This document shows, in pieces, positions 8,301 through 23,300 of a DNA stretch of 64,000 nucleotides. Origin of the DNA: JAAUTT01 sp038213375 (GTDB lineage Bacteria; Bacteroidota; Bacteroidia; Bacteroidales; JAAUTT01); contig JBBQTB010000025.1 of NCBI GenBank assembly GCA_038213375.1, forward strand, positions 1 to 64,000. Reading direction: 5' to 3'. The translations under genes were made by a program, and so were the position numbers. The notes beneath the pieces were generated by a model. The model was given only the letters and a program-made list of their open reading frames with translations. It did no database searches and had not been told where the DNA came from. Each line of letters begins with the position of its first letter. Position 1 is the stretch's first letter.

Positions 8301-11300
8301 TTATTGCTTCCGGAAACTATACCATTACCTACAAGGTTGCAAATGCTTCGGGCTGTTTTAATACGGCAACTAAAAGTTTTACCGTTAATATAGCCCCCAA
8401 TGTTAGTTTTGTTGGACTACCTAATTCCATATGCCAAAGCTCAACTCCAGTTATTTTAACAGGTAATATGGTGCCTTCAGGAATATTTACAGGACTTGGA
8501 ATAACAGACCATACCGATGGTACTGCTACTTATAGTGCTTCCGGCTATATTCCGAATAATTATTCTGTTACCTATACCTATCAGGATCCAATTACTTTAT
8601 GTAGTTCAAGTTTTTCAAAAGTCATATCGGTTAAGCTTTCTCCTGCAACGTTTTCGATAACGGGTGGAGGTACCTATTGCCAGGGAAATGCGGGATTACC
8701 AATAGGATTAAGCAATTCTACCAACAATATAGCGTATGAACTATTCCTTAACGGTTATACCACAAGTCAAACTTTATTAGGTAATGGAGCTGCATTAAGT
8801 TTTGGAAATAAAACAACACAAGGCACCTACACAATTGTAGCTACCGATCCTATCAACTCTTGCATTCAAACCATGGCTGGTAGTTCGGCACTTATTATGG
8901 ATCCATTACCCGCCGATGCCCAGGCAATTACAGGTGTAAGCCAGGTTTGTCCCGGAACATCCCATAACTATTCCCTTCCTGCAATATTAAATACCAACAC
9001 CTATCAATGGCAATTACCTATTAATGCATATATTACTGCCGGATCGGGTACTAATTCCATTACGGTATTCTTTGCCCCGAATGCTGCCTCGGGAAATATT
9101 GTAATATATGGGCAAAATGCTTGTGGAAATGGTTTATCGTCTACAATGGCTGTATCTGTTGCACCTTTACCAGCTGTTGCAGGAGCAATTTCAGGTAGTG
9201 TCAAGGTTTGTAAGGGCGAAACTAACGTTATTTATTCAATTGTAGCATTGAGTTATGCTTCAAGCTACAACTGGACCATACCGTCCGGAGCCACCTTAGT
9301 AAGCGGGCAAGGAACGCCACAAATAATCGTAAGTTATCCTTCCTCATCTGCATCGGGCAATATTAGCGTAAATGGAGTAAATTCCTGCGGTAACGGTACT
9401 ATAAGTTCAAAAGCAATAACGGTTGTGCCTGCTCCCCAACTTACGGTGAATGCACCTTCGGGACAGATTACTTGTGCCGTTACCCCCGTAGCTGTTTCAG
9501 CCACCTCGTCAACTGCGGGGGCAAGCTTCGTATGGACAGGAATCAATGGCGGACATATTGTAGCAGGTGCCAATACTCCAAATCCTAGCGTTGATGCAGT
9601 TGGAGACTACATAATTACTCTTACAGAGCCTGTCAACTCTTGTACTTCCATTGATACAGTTACGGTTTTACCCGATAATGCAGTTCCTCAGAATGTTAAT
9701 ATTACGTCTACCAATGCTGGGATAATAACTTGTTCTATTGCACAGGTTACTCTCACGGCCGGAACATCCAGTGTTTTTCCTACAGGATATTCGTGGACTT
9801 CGGCTGCCGGTGGTAATATTGTATCCGGAGTAAATACAGCATCTGCAATAGTTGATAAAGGAAGTGTATATCAGGTTAAAGTAACCAATTTAAGTAATGA
9901 TTGTTTTACTCTGAAGAGTATCACAATTACAGAATCCAAAGCCTTCCCAAATGTTTCGGTAATTGACCCGGAAACCGAAAAACTCACCTGTACGCAATCA
10001 ACCGTAACCCTTTCGTCGAGTTCTGTTACCTCCGGAGTTACCTATAGTTGGTCAGGGCCTGGAACCATTCTCAACAGCAATACTACAACTCCGGTTGTTG
10101 ACGCCGCAGGAACTTACACTATTACTGTTACTGCCATCAATGGCTGTTCGACATCTAATACTGTATGGGTTCAATCGGATAACAGTGTACCAACCATAAA
10201 TATTAATACCCCATCATCGTTAAACTGCACTAATGCAACAATAACTTTAAACGGATCTTCAACAACCGCAGGAGCTATTCTGTTATGGACAGGACCCGGT
10301 ATAGGTGCAACCCCGGCAAATCAAACACAAGTAATTAGCCTTCCTGGTAATTATATCTTAACAGTTACTCATCCACTAACAGGCTGTAATGTTTCGCAAA
10401 TTATCAATATAACGCAAGATTTATCCGTACCTGTAATAAATTTTCCGGTAGTTGCCCCAGCTATTACTTGTAACCTGCCAACATCGAATCTTACAAGCAC
10501 AACTATACCGGCTAATTCCATATTATTATGGACCGGATCGGGAAGTATTTCGAATATTACTATTGCAAATCCGATAGTTAATGCTCCCGGAAATTATTCA
10601 CTTCGGGCTACGCATCCCACCTCAGGTTGTATTAGTAACCGTATGATTAATGTTGCCGATGGGCGCACAGTGGCAAATGTTAACATAGCTGCACCATTAG
10701 TTATTACTTGTTCCGTACCATCCATCACTTTAAAAGGAACTACCACCCTTACAAACTACACCGCTTTATGGACTACCGCTAACGGCATAATCTCCGGATC
10801 TCCTGCCAATTTGGATGTAGTAGTTACAAAAGATGGCACCTATACCTTAACCATTACAAATAATACCAGCGGCTGCATTGTATCAAAAAATGTAACTGTA
10901 ACTGCTGACACTGCACCACCTGACATTACGCTAATCGATAAAAATCCGGCATTGCTTACTTGCACTGTTTCGAAGGTAACCCTAAACGGTGCATCTATAA
11001 CGCCGGGAGCAACCTTAATGTGGATAGGCCCTGCAGGGGCAAATATTACAGACCCTACCGCGCCCGATCCCAAAGTAGATGCTATCGGAACTTACACCTT
11101 AACGATAACATCAACTAATGGATGTACTTCATCGGATATTGTTACCGTAAGTGAGAATAAAACATCACCCACAGTTCCATCCATACTTAGCCCGCAGCAA
11201 ATAACCTGTTCCCGGACTTCGGTACAGGTAGAATTATCGCCATTAATGGCAAATACCGATTATTTGTGGACAACATCAGGAGCAGGTATTATAATTAATT

Positions 11301-14300
11301 CTACGGATCCAATAGCTATAGTAAATGCCATTGGATCATATACTTTAAAGGTTACTAACCGCACAAGTGGTTGTACCAATCAAAATTCAGTAACTGTAAG
11401 CATGGATAATGCCACCTCATTTACAGCTATTACCGGTGGTCCATATACTTTATCCTGTGCTTTGCCTTCGCTGGTTCTCGACGGAAGTACTTCTACTGGT
11501 AACAATCCGGTTTGGACAGCAACTTTAGGGGGGCATATTGTTTCTAACGGAAGTACCTTTAAACCAACAATTGACGCAGTTGGAACTTATACCATAACGA
11601 CATCGGATGCAACAACCGGATGCACCAGCAGTGCAAGTATTTCGGTTACATCTGCCGGAAGTTTGCCATCACTTACCATAGATCCTTTTCCCACTAAATT
11701 AAATTGCTCTGTCACAAATGTTACCTTATCGGGTAAACCAACTGAAGCAGGAACCACCTACACATGGACAGCCAGTCCTGGTAACTTCGTTTCAGGATCA
11801 ACCACTTTTAATCCCGTTGTCGATCAACCCGGAACCTATATTTTAACCGTAACCAAAACAGCAACAGGTTGCGTTAATAATGCTGCAATTCAGGTAGAGC
11901 AAGATATTAGTGTCCCTGCTCTTTCAATATCATTACCAGCGAAAATTACTTGTACCACCAATCAGGTACAACTAAATACTTCAACTACGGCATCAAGCGT
12001 TTCCTATTTGTGGTCGACCAGTGGTACCGGAACCATCCGATTGGGAGATAACAATGTGTCCAATCCTTTGGCGCTATCGGCTGGAATCTATCTTATTACT
12101 ATTAGGGACCTGAACAATCAGTGTTCTGCAATGGGCAGTGTTTCTGTTACGGAGGATAAAACTATACCGGATATTACAGTAAATAAAACTCCTTCGCAGC
12201 TAACGTGCATCAATACTGATGTAACACTTTCCGGAAATTCAATAACCAGTGGAGCGATGTATCAATGGAGCACAGCAGGTTCAGGCACTATTATTAGTCC
12301 TACCTCCAAATCTCCGAGGGTTGATGCACCGGAAATCTATACGCTAACAATAAACAACCCTGCAAATGGGTGTTCTGTATCCGACAATGTTGCAGTAACC
12401 CGCGATAATATATCACCCAATATTTGGGTAGATACCAATCCGGTAATGTTGAATTGCACGGTAATCAATACTAAAATAAGCGGAAATTCCTCTACACCCA
12501 ATGTTACCTATGCCTGGAGTGGACCTGGAAATATTACCGACCCAACCTTAAAAGAACCAAATGTAGATGCACCGGGCACTTATAATCTTACAATTACCTC
12601 CATAATAAATGGTTGTAACTCCACTTTGCCCGTAACGGTAACTCAAAATAAAAGTGTACCTGCAGCGCCAATTTCGAGTGATGATTACACTTGTTATAAT
12701 TCAGTATCTGCTTCCCTTTCAGCTGCTGGTAGCAATATCAAATGGTATGGTGACGCATCCTTACTATCAGCCTCAAAACTGCACGATGGAAATATCTATA
12801 CTCCCGCATCGGTAACAGCTGTGGGCAATTATTTCTATTTTGCAACTCAAACGGACCCGGTAAGTCAATGCGAGAGTCCGGCAACGATGGTTACTTATTC
12901 GATAAAGGCATTACCGGCGCAACCTGCAATTAAAGATGGAACAATTTGCCAGGGAACTGCAAATCCTGCTCTCCAGGCTACAGGAACAAATATTAACTGG
13001 TACAATTTACCAGGAGGAATGCTTCTTGGAAGTGGTGGTTTATATACCCCACCTGCTTCCGTATCCGCTTCCGGAACATACAATTATTACGCTACCCAAA
13101 CGGATGCGAGCAATTGTGTGAGTGCAACAACACTTGTAAAACTTACCATTAACCCTATCCCTGCAAAGCCAGTTATGAATAGGATATCGTCAACCATATG
13201 TGAAGGATCTGCAAATACAATATATACAGCATCCGGTAATTCCGTAAAATGGTACGATAATTCTCTTCTGCCAGCTCCAATAGCAACTGGTAATACCTTT
13301 ACTTCCACAGAAATAACACCAGGTGTTTATACGTATTATATCACTCAAACAAGCACTCAGGGATGCACCAGTTTATATGAAACAATTACTTTTACCATCA
13401 GTAGCCCTCCACAACAATTTAATATTACTGGTGGCGGAATTTATTGCGAGGATCAAAACGGAATTATTGCGGGTCTCGATGGTTCAGAGTTAAATACAAC
13501 CTACCACCTTCTTTTAGGTGGAACCCTGGTTGTTGGCACTGCATCCGGTAACGGAAATGCCTTTGATTTTGGATTCCAAAAAACGACTGGTAACTATTCT
13601 GTTATTGCCACGGGTATTGCCGGATGTCAGACCAACATGAATGGCTCGGTAGCTATCTTGTCTACCCCTTTACCGATATCAGCAGGAATAATAAATGGAT
13701 CCGTTAAAGTTTGCCAGGGAATTACAGGTCAGGTTTATACTGTGCCTCCTATTGCCAATGCCACATCGTATATTTGGGCTGTTCCTCCGGGAGCAACTAT
13801 TACGAATGGTCAGGGAACCAATACCATTTTTGTTGATTATGGAGCTGCGGCTGTATCAGGTGTTGTTACCGTAAAAGGCTCGAATACATGCGGCAAGGGA
13901 TCAATAAGTACACTGAATATAACAGTAGTATTATCCCCCCAGCTTACCTTAAATACATCCCCTGCAACAATAAATTGCACCATTACATCTGTAACTCTCT
14001 CAGCCAGCACAACCACGCCAGGAGCTGCATTCTCATGGATACCGATAAATGGAGGTCATATATTCTCAGGAGCTAATACAGCTAGCCCAAGCGTTGATGC
14101 TGCCGGAGATTACACCGTTACAGTTACCGAACTTATAAATTCCTGTACATCTAAGGCAACGGTTTCTGTTATTGCCGATGTTCAGGTTCCTCAGAATGTT
14201 ACTATTTCAGCATCCAACGGAGGGATTGTAACCTGTATCAATCCAACAGTTTCTCTCTCGGCAATCACTACCAGTGTATTTCCTGTTAGTTTTAACTGGA

Positions 14301-17300
14301 CTGCAAGCTCGGGTGGACAAATTGTGTCAGGCGTAAATACTGCCAATTTAGTAGTTGATAAAGCAGGTGTTTACGATGTGTTGGTAACCAATATTAACAC
14401 CAGCTGCACAACAATAAGAAGCATCATTGTATCGGAACAGAAAATTTTACCGGATGTTGCAGTAATCGATCCGGCATCACAAAAACTATCCTGTTCCATT
14501 TCTGCCGTCATTTTATCTGGTAACTCAGTAACACCGGGTGCCACATTTAATTGGACCGGCCCAAATATTCTGGCCAATGGTAATACAGCTACACCAACTG
14601 TAGGAGCTATCGGAATCTATTTGTTTACCGTTTCGGCTCCAAATGGATGCACTGCATCCAAAACTGTACAAGTTCAAGCCGATAATTCTGTACCTGCTTT
14701 AACTGTAAATTCGAATCCTGCAATACTGACCTGCGCTGCCACAAATGTAAATCTTACAGGCTCGTCAACTACACCGGGAGTGGTATTGCAATGGACAGGG
14801 CCAGGTATTATTTCCGGCGCTAATACTCAAACACCAGTTGTAAACCAACCCGGGATTTATACATTAACCGCATACCATCCGTTAAGTAATTGTACAGCAA
14901 CCGGCCAGGTTACCGTAAACCGGGATATTGCAGTACCAACCATAACATTCCCAGTAATTCCGGTAACATTAACATGTTCGACTCCACAAATTACTATTAC
15001 AGGATCCGCACTTGTTTCCAATCCTTTGTACCAATGGACAACAGGGAATGGCATTATTGTATCTGGCGCAACTACTTCTTCGGCAGTAGTATCAAAATCC
15101 GGAACCTATCTCTTTACAGTTACCAATATTGATAATGGATGTAACGCCAATGCTTCTATTGTAGTTATTGCAAACCAGTTATCGCCTAATGCTCAAATTG
15201 CTGCACCAGGCACTATTACTTGTATACAGCCATCGGTGACATTGGTTGGTTCATCCACATCATCACCTGTTTTGGTAAATTGGACTACAACTAACGGGGT
15301 AATTGCTTCAGGAGCAACATCATTCAGTCCTTCCGTTACAAAAGGCGGCGATTATACAATAACAGTAACCAACACCTCAACCGGATGCATTGGTTATGTA
15401 AGTATTAATATACCGGAAGACAAGGCCAAACCGGTTTTATCCATCGATAAAACACCTGCCATATTAAGTTGTAGCATTTCAATAACCCAGTTAAACGGAA
15501 CAGCTCCGGGATCTTCTTTACTTTGGACAGGACCTTTGGGCGCATCAGTTACCAATCCGACATCATCCACACCTACAATTAATAAATCTGGCTGGTATTA
15601 TCTTACTGCTACCGGCTCAAACGGATGTAAAACAAAAGATAGTACCGATGTTACTGGGAATTTCTTAAGCCCTCAAAATATATCCATCCTTGCACCGGGA
15701 ATATTAACCTGCACTAATCCTACCCTTCAATTAACGGGAAGCTCCGGTACGGCCAATGCCTTGTTTGCATGGTCGGCAGTAAGTGGTGGAAATATATTGT
15801 CATCCCCGGTTTCTGATATTATTACCATTGATGGACCAGGCACCTACAAAATGGTGGTATTGCATCCATCAAGCTTATGTAAGGATAGCGCCATGGTAAA
15901 TGTTTCTCTGGATATTAGCGTTCCATCTATAACGTTCCCTTCCCTTCCGGGGACTATTACCTGCTCACAGATTACTTCCACATTAAACAGTACTATTACT
16001 CCTGCCAATTCGGTTTTATTGTGGACCGGTCCCGGAGCTATTTCGAATGCTACTATTGCCAATCCTTTAGTTAATTTGGCAGGTGTATATACCTTAACAG
16101 CTACAAACGCAACAACCGGTTGTAAAATTTCGAGAACAATTACTGTTCCGGAAGATAAAACTATTCCAATTATCACCATTGCTGCACCGCCAATTATTAC
16201 ATGCGCACAACCCGCAGTAACCATTAATAGTAACACCTCGGTGGGCAATTATTCCGCTTTGTGGACTACCTCCAATGGTGTTATTTCGGGTTCATCTAAT
16301 TTACTGGATGTAGTTGTAACCAAAGCCGGTTTATATACGCTAACTGTTACGGATAATAATAATGGATGTTCTGCATCGAAAAATATAATAGTCACGTCAA
16401 ACGATACTATTCCGGATATTACCGTTGATAAAAACCCGGCCAAATTAACTTGTGTAGTTAATAAGGTAGAATTATTTGGCACTTCCCTTACTGCAAGTGC
16501 TATATATGCCTGGACAGGACCCGGAAATATTGATGGAAACAATACCCAAAAACCTAAAGTAGATGCTATTGGTAATTATATACTTACCATTACATCGTCT
16601 AACGGTTGTATAGCAAATGAAACCATTACTGTTACAGAAGATAAAACGAAACCTGCTATACCGAATATATTAGCTCCCGGAGTTTTAACATGCACCAATA
16701 AAACAGTGAATCTGGAAATTTCACCAGTATTGTCAAATGTTGATTATGTATGGAGTACAACAGGTTCGGGTATTATTATTAATGGTAATACTTCTGTTGC
16801 CATTGTAGATGCCATTGGAACTTACAACATTATTGTTACCGAACGAACAAGCGGTTGTATCAACCAAAATACAATAATTGTTTCAGAAAATAAAGCAAAA
16901 CCTATCGCAACAATAATAGGTGGCCCTTACGCTGTGTCGTGTGCCAATGGTTCAATAAGGTTAGATGGCAGCACTTCCATTGGGATTAATCCGATATGGA
17001 CAGCCAGTCAGGGTGGTCATATTGTATCCGGTTCAAATACGTTTAATGCATCTATTGATGCAGCAGGCATGTACACTCTAACGGTTACCGAACCAAGTAC
17101 TGGATGTAGCCAAAGCGCCAATATTCCGGTAACAACATCACTGGATAAACCAACCTTTGACTTCGATCCGTATCCACTCACCTTAAATTGTAGCGTATCC
17201 ACGGTAACTTTATATGGAAAACCACTGCAGACAGGTACAACGTTTGGTTGGACAGCAAATCCGGGAAATATTGTCTCGGGAAGCAACACTTTTAATCCAA

Positions 17301-20300
17301 TAGTGAACCAACCCGGAACCTATGTTTTAACTATAACCGATACTAATACAGGATGCTCAAGCACTGCTGCAATAGAAGTAAAACAAGATAATGATGCCCC
17401 TCTGCTTGTGATTGCAACACCCAGCCAGTTTACCTGTACCACCAATCAGGTTCAGTTAAATGCATCGTCAACAGAAACCAATGTTACCTATAATTGGTCG
17501 ACAAGCGGCACCGGAACCATCAAAACGGGTGACAATAACGTTTCAAATCCGGTTATACTCTCTCCGGGTACGTATACCGTTAAAATTACCAATTTTATTA
17601 ACCAATGCTCAACAGTTCAAAGCGTTGCTGTAGTCGCGGACAAAAACCTTCCCGATATAGATGTCGATAAAAATCCTCCTCAACTAAGCTGTTCAACTCA
17701 ACAGGTTATATTATCGGGAAGCTCATTAACTGCGGGAGTAACATACCATTGGACCACATCCGGAATTGGGAATATATTTAATTCAGTAACATCCAACCCA
17801 CGCGTCGATGCAATAGGTTTATATAAACTCGCTATATTGAACCCTGCCAATGGATGTATTGCGGAAGATAGCGTTAAGGTTAACGAAAACAAAGTGGCGC
17901 CAAATATATTAATTGTTGGACAGCCCGATACACTGAATTGCGCTGTTAGTAGCGTTACTATTCGTGGAAATTCTTCCACTTCAGCCGTAACTTATTTATG
18001 GAGCGGACCAGGCAATATTACCAGTCCAACTTTAAAAGAACCCAATGTTGACGCGCCCGGAACGTATTATTTAACAATTACATCTCCATCAAATGGATGT
18101 AAGGCATCTTTACCAGTTGAAGTTGTTAAAAACACAAATAAACCAGATGCTCTTATATTGGCCAATGCAGTATCCTGTTTTGGTACTCCGGCACCCACAC
18201 TTTCCGCTACCGGAAATAACATAAAATGGTACAGCGATGGAACATTAAATCCATCCGTTTTAATTCATAGTGGAAATACTTTTACACCAACTTCCGCAAC
18301 AGCCATTAATAGTTATTACTATTTTGTAACACAAACCGATATGAGCAGTAAATGCGAAGGTTCGGCTACCCAGGTAACCTATACTGTTCAGGGATTACCT
18401 ATGGCTCCGGTTAATATCGATAATGCAGTATGTGAGGGTTTAACTAATCCCCCATTACAAGCCTCAGGCACCAACATTAAATGGTATGATATTCCGGGTG
18501 GTACATTGCTGGCAGCAAACAGTATGTATACCCCGCCATTATCTGTATCCATTCCGGGAACTTACACATGGTTCGCCACACAAACCGATGCAAACGGATG
18601 TCAAAGTTCTGCAAAGGGTGTTAGTCTGGTTATAAGGGCTAATCCTGCCAAACCAGTGGTAGATAAACTTGCTGCCAATATTTGTCAGGGTACTTCATCT
18701 AATCCATCGTTCCTGGCATCAGGAACCAATATTAAATGGTATGCAAGCCCTACACTGCCTGCACCAGTTAAAACCGGTAATAGTTTTACTTCTCTGGAAA
18801 CATTGCCGGGCATCTACAATTATTATGTAACCCAAACTAGTACTTATGGTTGCCTGAGCCCATACGAAACGGTATCCTTTACCGTAAAACCGTTACCGCA
18901 GAAATTTACAGTAAACGGAGGTGGTTTATACTGCGAAGATCTCAGTGGCCTGAATATTGGACTGGGCGGATCGGAAGCCACCGCTGCTTACCAATTAATG
19001 TTGAACGGAACCAGCATTGTATCATCGTTAAGTGGTACAGGTGCAGCTCTTGACTTTGGTATGCAGAAATTAGCCGGAAGCTACACAATTATTGGTACTG
19101 GCACCAATAGCTGCCCAGCCCAAATGACCGGAGGCGTATCAATTGTTACTTCGCTATTGCCACTTCCGGCAAGTTCGGTTACCGGGCAGATTGCGGTTTG
19201 CCAGGGTGCTTCTTCGGTGGTTTATACAGTAACGCCAATTCCCAATGCTACTTCCTATTCATGGATCATTCCTAACGGAGCTACCATTACTTCTGGTGTG
19301 AACTCAAATAGAATCACCTTAGATTACACAAATACCGCAGTTTCAGGACCAATCCATGTAAATGGTGTTAATAATTGCGGAAACGGTATTGTATCTGTCG
19401 ATCTTCAAATTGTAATAGGAAAATTGCCTGGCGCAGCCTCGAATATCAAATATGCTCTGGTCAATAACGCTATATGTTTGAATGATTCGGGTGTAGTCTA
19501 TGAAGTTGACCCTATTGCTAATGCAACTGATTACGAATGGGTTCTCCCTGCTGGAGCTTCAATACAATGGGGTTCAAATACACGCCAGATAAAGATTCGT
19601 TTTGAACCAAACGCGGCAACAGGCTCACAAACTATAAAAGTACGTGGTAAAAATAGCTGCGGTATTGGGTTATGGTCTGCGCCTTATGCGATTACCGTGA
19701 ATCCAAATCCATCGGTTTATGCGGGTATTGATCAGAATATTTGTTCAGCTACAACTATCTTGCAAGGAAGTGCTATTCCTTCAGGCGGCACTGGTGCATG
19801 GGGATTAATTTCAGGTTCAACTATTATTACCAATCCATCTCAATACAATTCAGCCATTAATTCTGTCGCACAGGGAGATAATATTTTAATTTGGTCGGTT
19901 ACTGCAAATGGGTGTAAATCAATTGATACAGTAAAAATCATCAATAATACGGTTTATGTAGATGCTGGCCAGAATCTCCCTATCTGTGCATCGGAGATCA
20001 CGCTCAAAGGAAGTCCATTGCCTGCCGGAAGCAGTGGAATATGGAATGTTGCATCAGGGTTTGCATCGTTTATAAATGCATCGTTACCAAACGCAAAAGC
20101 ATCAGGTTTTGGGTTTGGCGATAACATCTTATACTGGAATGTTACCAAAAACGGCTGTAAGAGCAGGGATTCGGTCATCATTACTAATTATAGGCCAACC
20201 ACACCCGACGCAGGCTCCAACCAATCAATATGCGTTAATAATACTGTACTTGCAGGTAATCAGCCTGTTCATGGAGCAGGAGTATGGTCAGTTTATTCAG

Positions 20301-23300
20301 GGTTAGCTACTATTACAAACCCTGTGGTACCGGGTACAAGTATTACATCTATTGGAAAAGGCAAGAATATAATGTTGTGGACTATTACGAATCAAATTTG
20401 TAGCCAATCAGATACAACAATCATTACAAATAATGCTATTGATACAAATGCAGGATATGACCAAATGCTTTGCGATAACCGTGCAACGCTCGATGCAACT
20501 CCTCCTCCAATCGGAACAACCTCTCAATGGAGTGTATTATTGGGATCTGCTTCATTTTTGGATGGGAATGCCTATAATACAAAAGTTTCAGGGTTAATAG
20601 ATGGGGTAAATAAATTGATATGGTCCGTATCAAAAGGATCATGTGTAAATACTGATACGGTTACTCTTATCTGCAACAAGCCCACAAGCGCTAACGCTGG
20701 CCCTGACCAGTTTCTGCCAAATGGTAATGCATTACTCGATGGTAATTCTCCAGTTATTGGAAATGGTAAATGGAGTATCATGAGCGGAGCTGCAGTATTT
20801 GTGAACGAAAACTTATATAATACCGTTGTATCAGGTTTAAATCCAGGAAATAATACTCTTAGATGGATAATTACCTACAAAAACTGCAGCACTTCCGACG
20901 ATGTGGTGTTAAGCAATGGAACCATAGAAAAAGTTGATGCCGGACAAGATCAAACAATTTGTACTAATCAAACTCAACTTGAAGCTATTCAGCCACAATA
21001 CGGATTTGGTGTTTGGACAGTTCAGAAAGGATCAGCCAATTTCGAAGACAACGAATTGTATAATACCAAAGTAACCAATCTAACCACAGGCATCAATATT
21101 CTGCGATGGTCAGTAACAGTAAGTGGAATTGAGTTTTACGATACTGTGACTATTGTAAACAACAAACCTACACTTTCAATTACCGGACCTCATCAGATAT
21201 TATGTAACGACTCATCGGCACTCACAGGTAATATGTCTATTCAGGGAACTGGAAAATGGACCTTAGAAGGAGGGTCTGCTATCATCGACAATGTTTTGCA
21301 AAACAATTCGAAAGTTACAAAACTTGGTAATGGCGATAACCTTTTCAGGTGGACTATCACAAAAGGAATGTGTGTTTCATCGACCATACTGATTATTACA
21401 AATGATAAAACAACACCTGCTAATGCCGGCTTAGATCAAACCATTTGCGTCGACAATACATCACTAATACCTAACCCTGCATTTATTGGCAATGGCGAAT
21501 GGAGTGTAATTAGTGGATCTGGAAACTTTATCAATAATCAGGTATCCAATCTCGCACCTGGAAAAAATATCCTAAAATGGACAATTCGGAACAACAATTG
21601 CACCTCGTCCGACAATGTGGATATAATTAGCCACAAACCAACATCTGCGAATGCAGGCGACAATACCATTGTATGTACCGATTCTTTGATCCTTGCAGCC
21701 AATAAAGCAAATCCTGCCCAGAACGAAATTGCCAGTTGGAGTGTGATGAATGGCGCCGGAACCCTGGTAGATTCGAGTATTAATAATACATTAGTAAAAA
21801 GACTTGCACAGGGAGTAAATATTCTCCGCTGGACGATTAATAACAATGGTTGTATTTCGTATGATGATGTGGAAGTAAATTATGCTTTTGTAAAATCCTT
21901 TGCAGGAACACCAGTTGTTACTTGTCAGGATCATATTATTCTTAACGCGAACAATCCAAGCTTAGGTATCGGGGAATGGTCGTTAATTGGAGGATCGGGC
22001 ACCGCAGTATTTGTAAATTCAACCAGTCCGAATACTGAAGTTAAAAACCTGGACAAGGGAAAAAATATCCTGAGATGGTCTATTCGTAACCAATCGTGTA
22101 ACTCTGCATCGGAAGTTACTATTAATAACAACTCGCCAAGTGATGCTTTTGCCGGGGGTGACCAAAACCTTTGCACAAACACATTAACTCTTGATGCCCG
22201 ACCAGTATTTATTGGGAAAGGAGCATGGTCGATACTAGGTGGTTCAGGAGCATTTACAGATACTTCGATGTACAATACCGGAGTGAGGAATATTGGTGCA
22301 GGATCTAATACCTATCGATGGACTGTTAGCAATGGAAATTGTACATCAAGTGATGAAGTAGTAATCAGCAATAATCAACCACTAAACACAAATGCCGGAC
22401 TAAATCAGACTTTGTGCAGCGACTCAGCCATATTACTTGCCAACCAGCCTGTTATTGGATCAGGGGTATGGAGCATCATAAAAGGATCCGGGGTATTTAA
22501 GGATGCCTATAGTTCATTTACAAAAATTCAGAAACTTGCATCGGACACGAATGTACTCCGATGGTCAGTAACAAATAAACAATGTATAGAATACCGGGAT
22601 ATAAAAATTGTAAATAATCTCCCGACTATAGCATCAGCAGGGGCTGACATAACTCTATGTTCCGACCAGGTTATGCTGGATGGAAATATACCTAAAACAG
22701 GCAATGGCGAATGGAGTGTCATCAGTGGATCAGGTACATTCGCAAATAAAACGTTGTTTAGTGCTTTAGCTACAAATCTTACCAGAGGTAAAAATATCTA
22801 CCGGTGGAAGATATCGAAACAGACTTGCTCATCGCACGATGATGTAATTATTACCAACGATTTGCCAACTCAACCTGATGCTGGTACCGATATCGCTGTT
22901 TGTAACAATAATGCGCCCTTAAATGCCAATAAGCCACTTATAGGTAAAGGTTATTGGTCGGTATTTAGTGGAAAAGCCACTATTATAGATAGTGCTAAAT
23001 ATAATACTCTGGTAGTTGGATTGGGACAAGGCAGTAATATTCTGAAATGGACAATCGACAATAACCGATGTTCATTGTATGATGTTGTTGAAGTTAAGAA
23101 CAATCAAACGAATGTTTACGCAGGGCCCGACCAGACTGTTTTTGAACCGAATAGTATTTTAGTTGGCAACGAGCCACCCAGGGGTATAGGAACATGGGCA
23201 CTTGATGCCGGAACCGGTTCTATTTCGACACCTAACAACACGGAATCATCTGTTTCCGTATTATCGGAAGGGGTTAATACTTTTGTATGGTCGGTAGACA

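Larger units (their letters stand above)
13411..18895 (+). repeat. Super-repeat B of the giant protein
   Basis: This copy opens with FNITGGGIYC, then has one PKD_6-like module, seventeen C...W modules and three WY modules (IKWYSDG, IKWYDIPGG, IKWYASP). Individual modules match their positional counterparts in copy A better than their neighbours do, for example the PQNVTIS, VIDPAS, IIGGPY and DPYPLTLNC modules. This shows duplication of a whole block rather than independent module expansion. Confidence 0.8.

Noticed and set aside
15844..16248. 134-codon open frame on the minus strand inside the giant gene, and many similar antisense frames there
   Set aside because: They are shadows of a repetitive, strongly biased coding sequence. 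They share no family signature and lack starts with plausible context.
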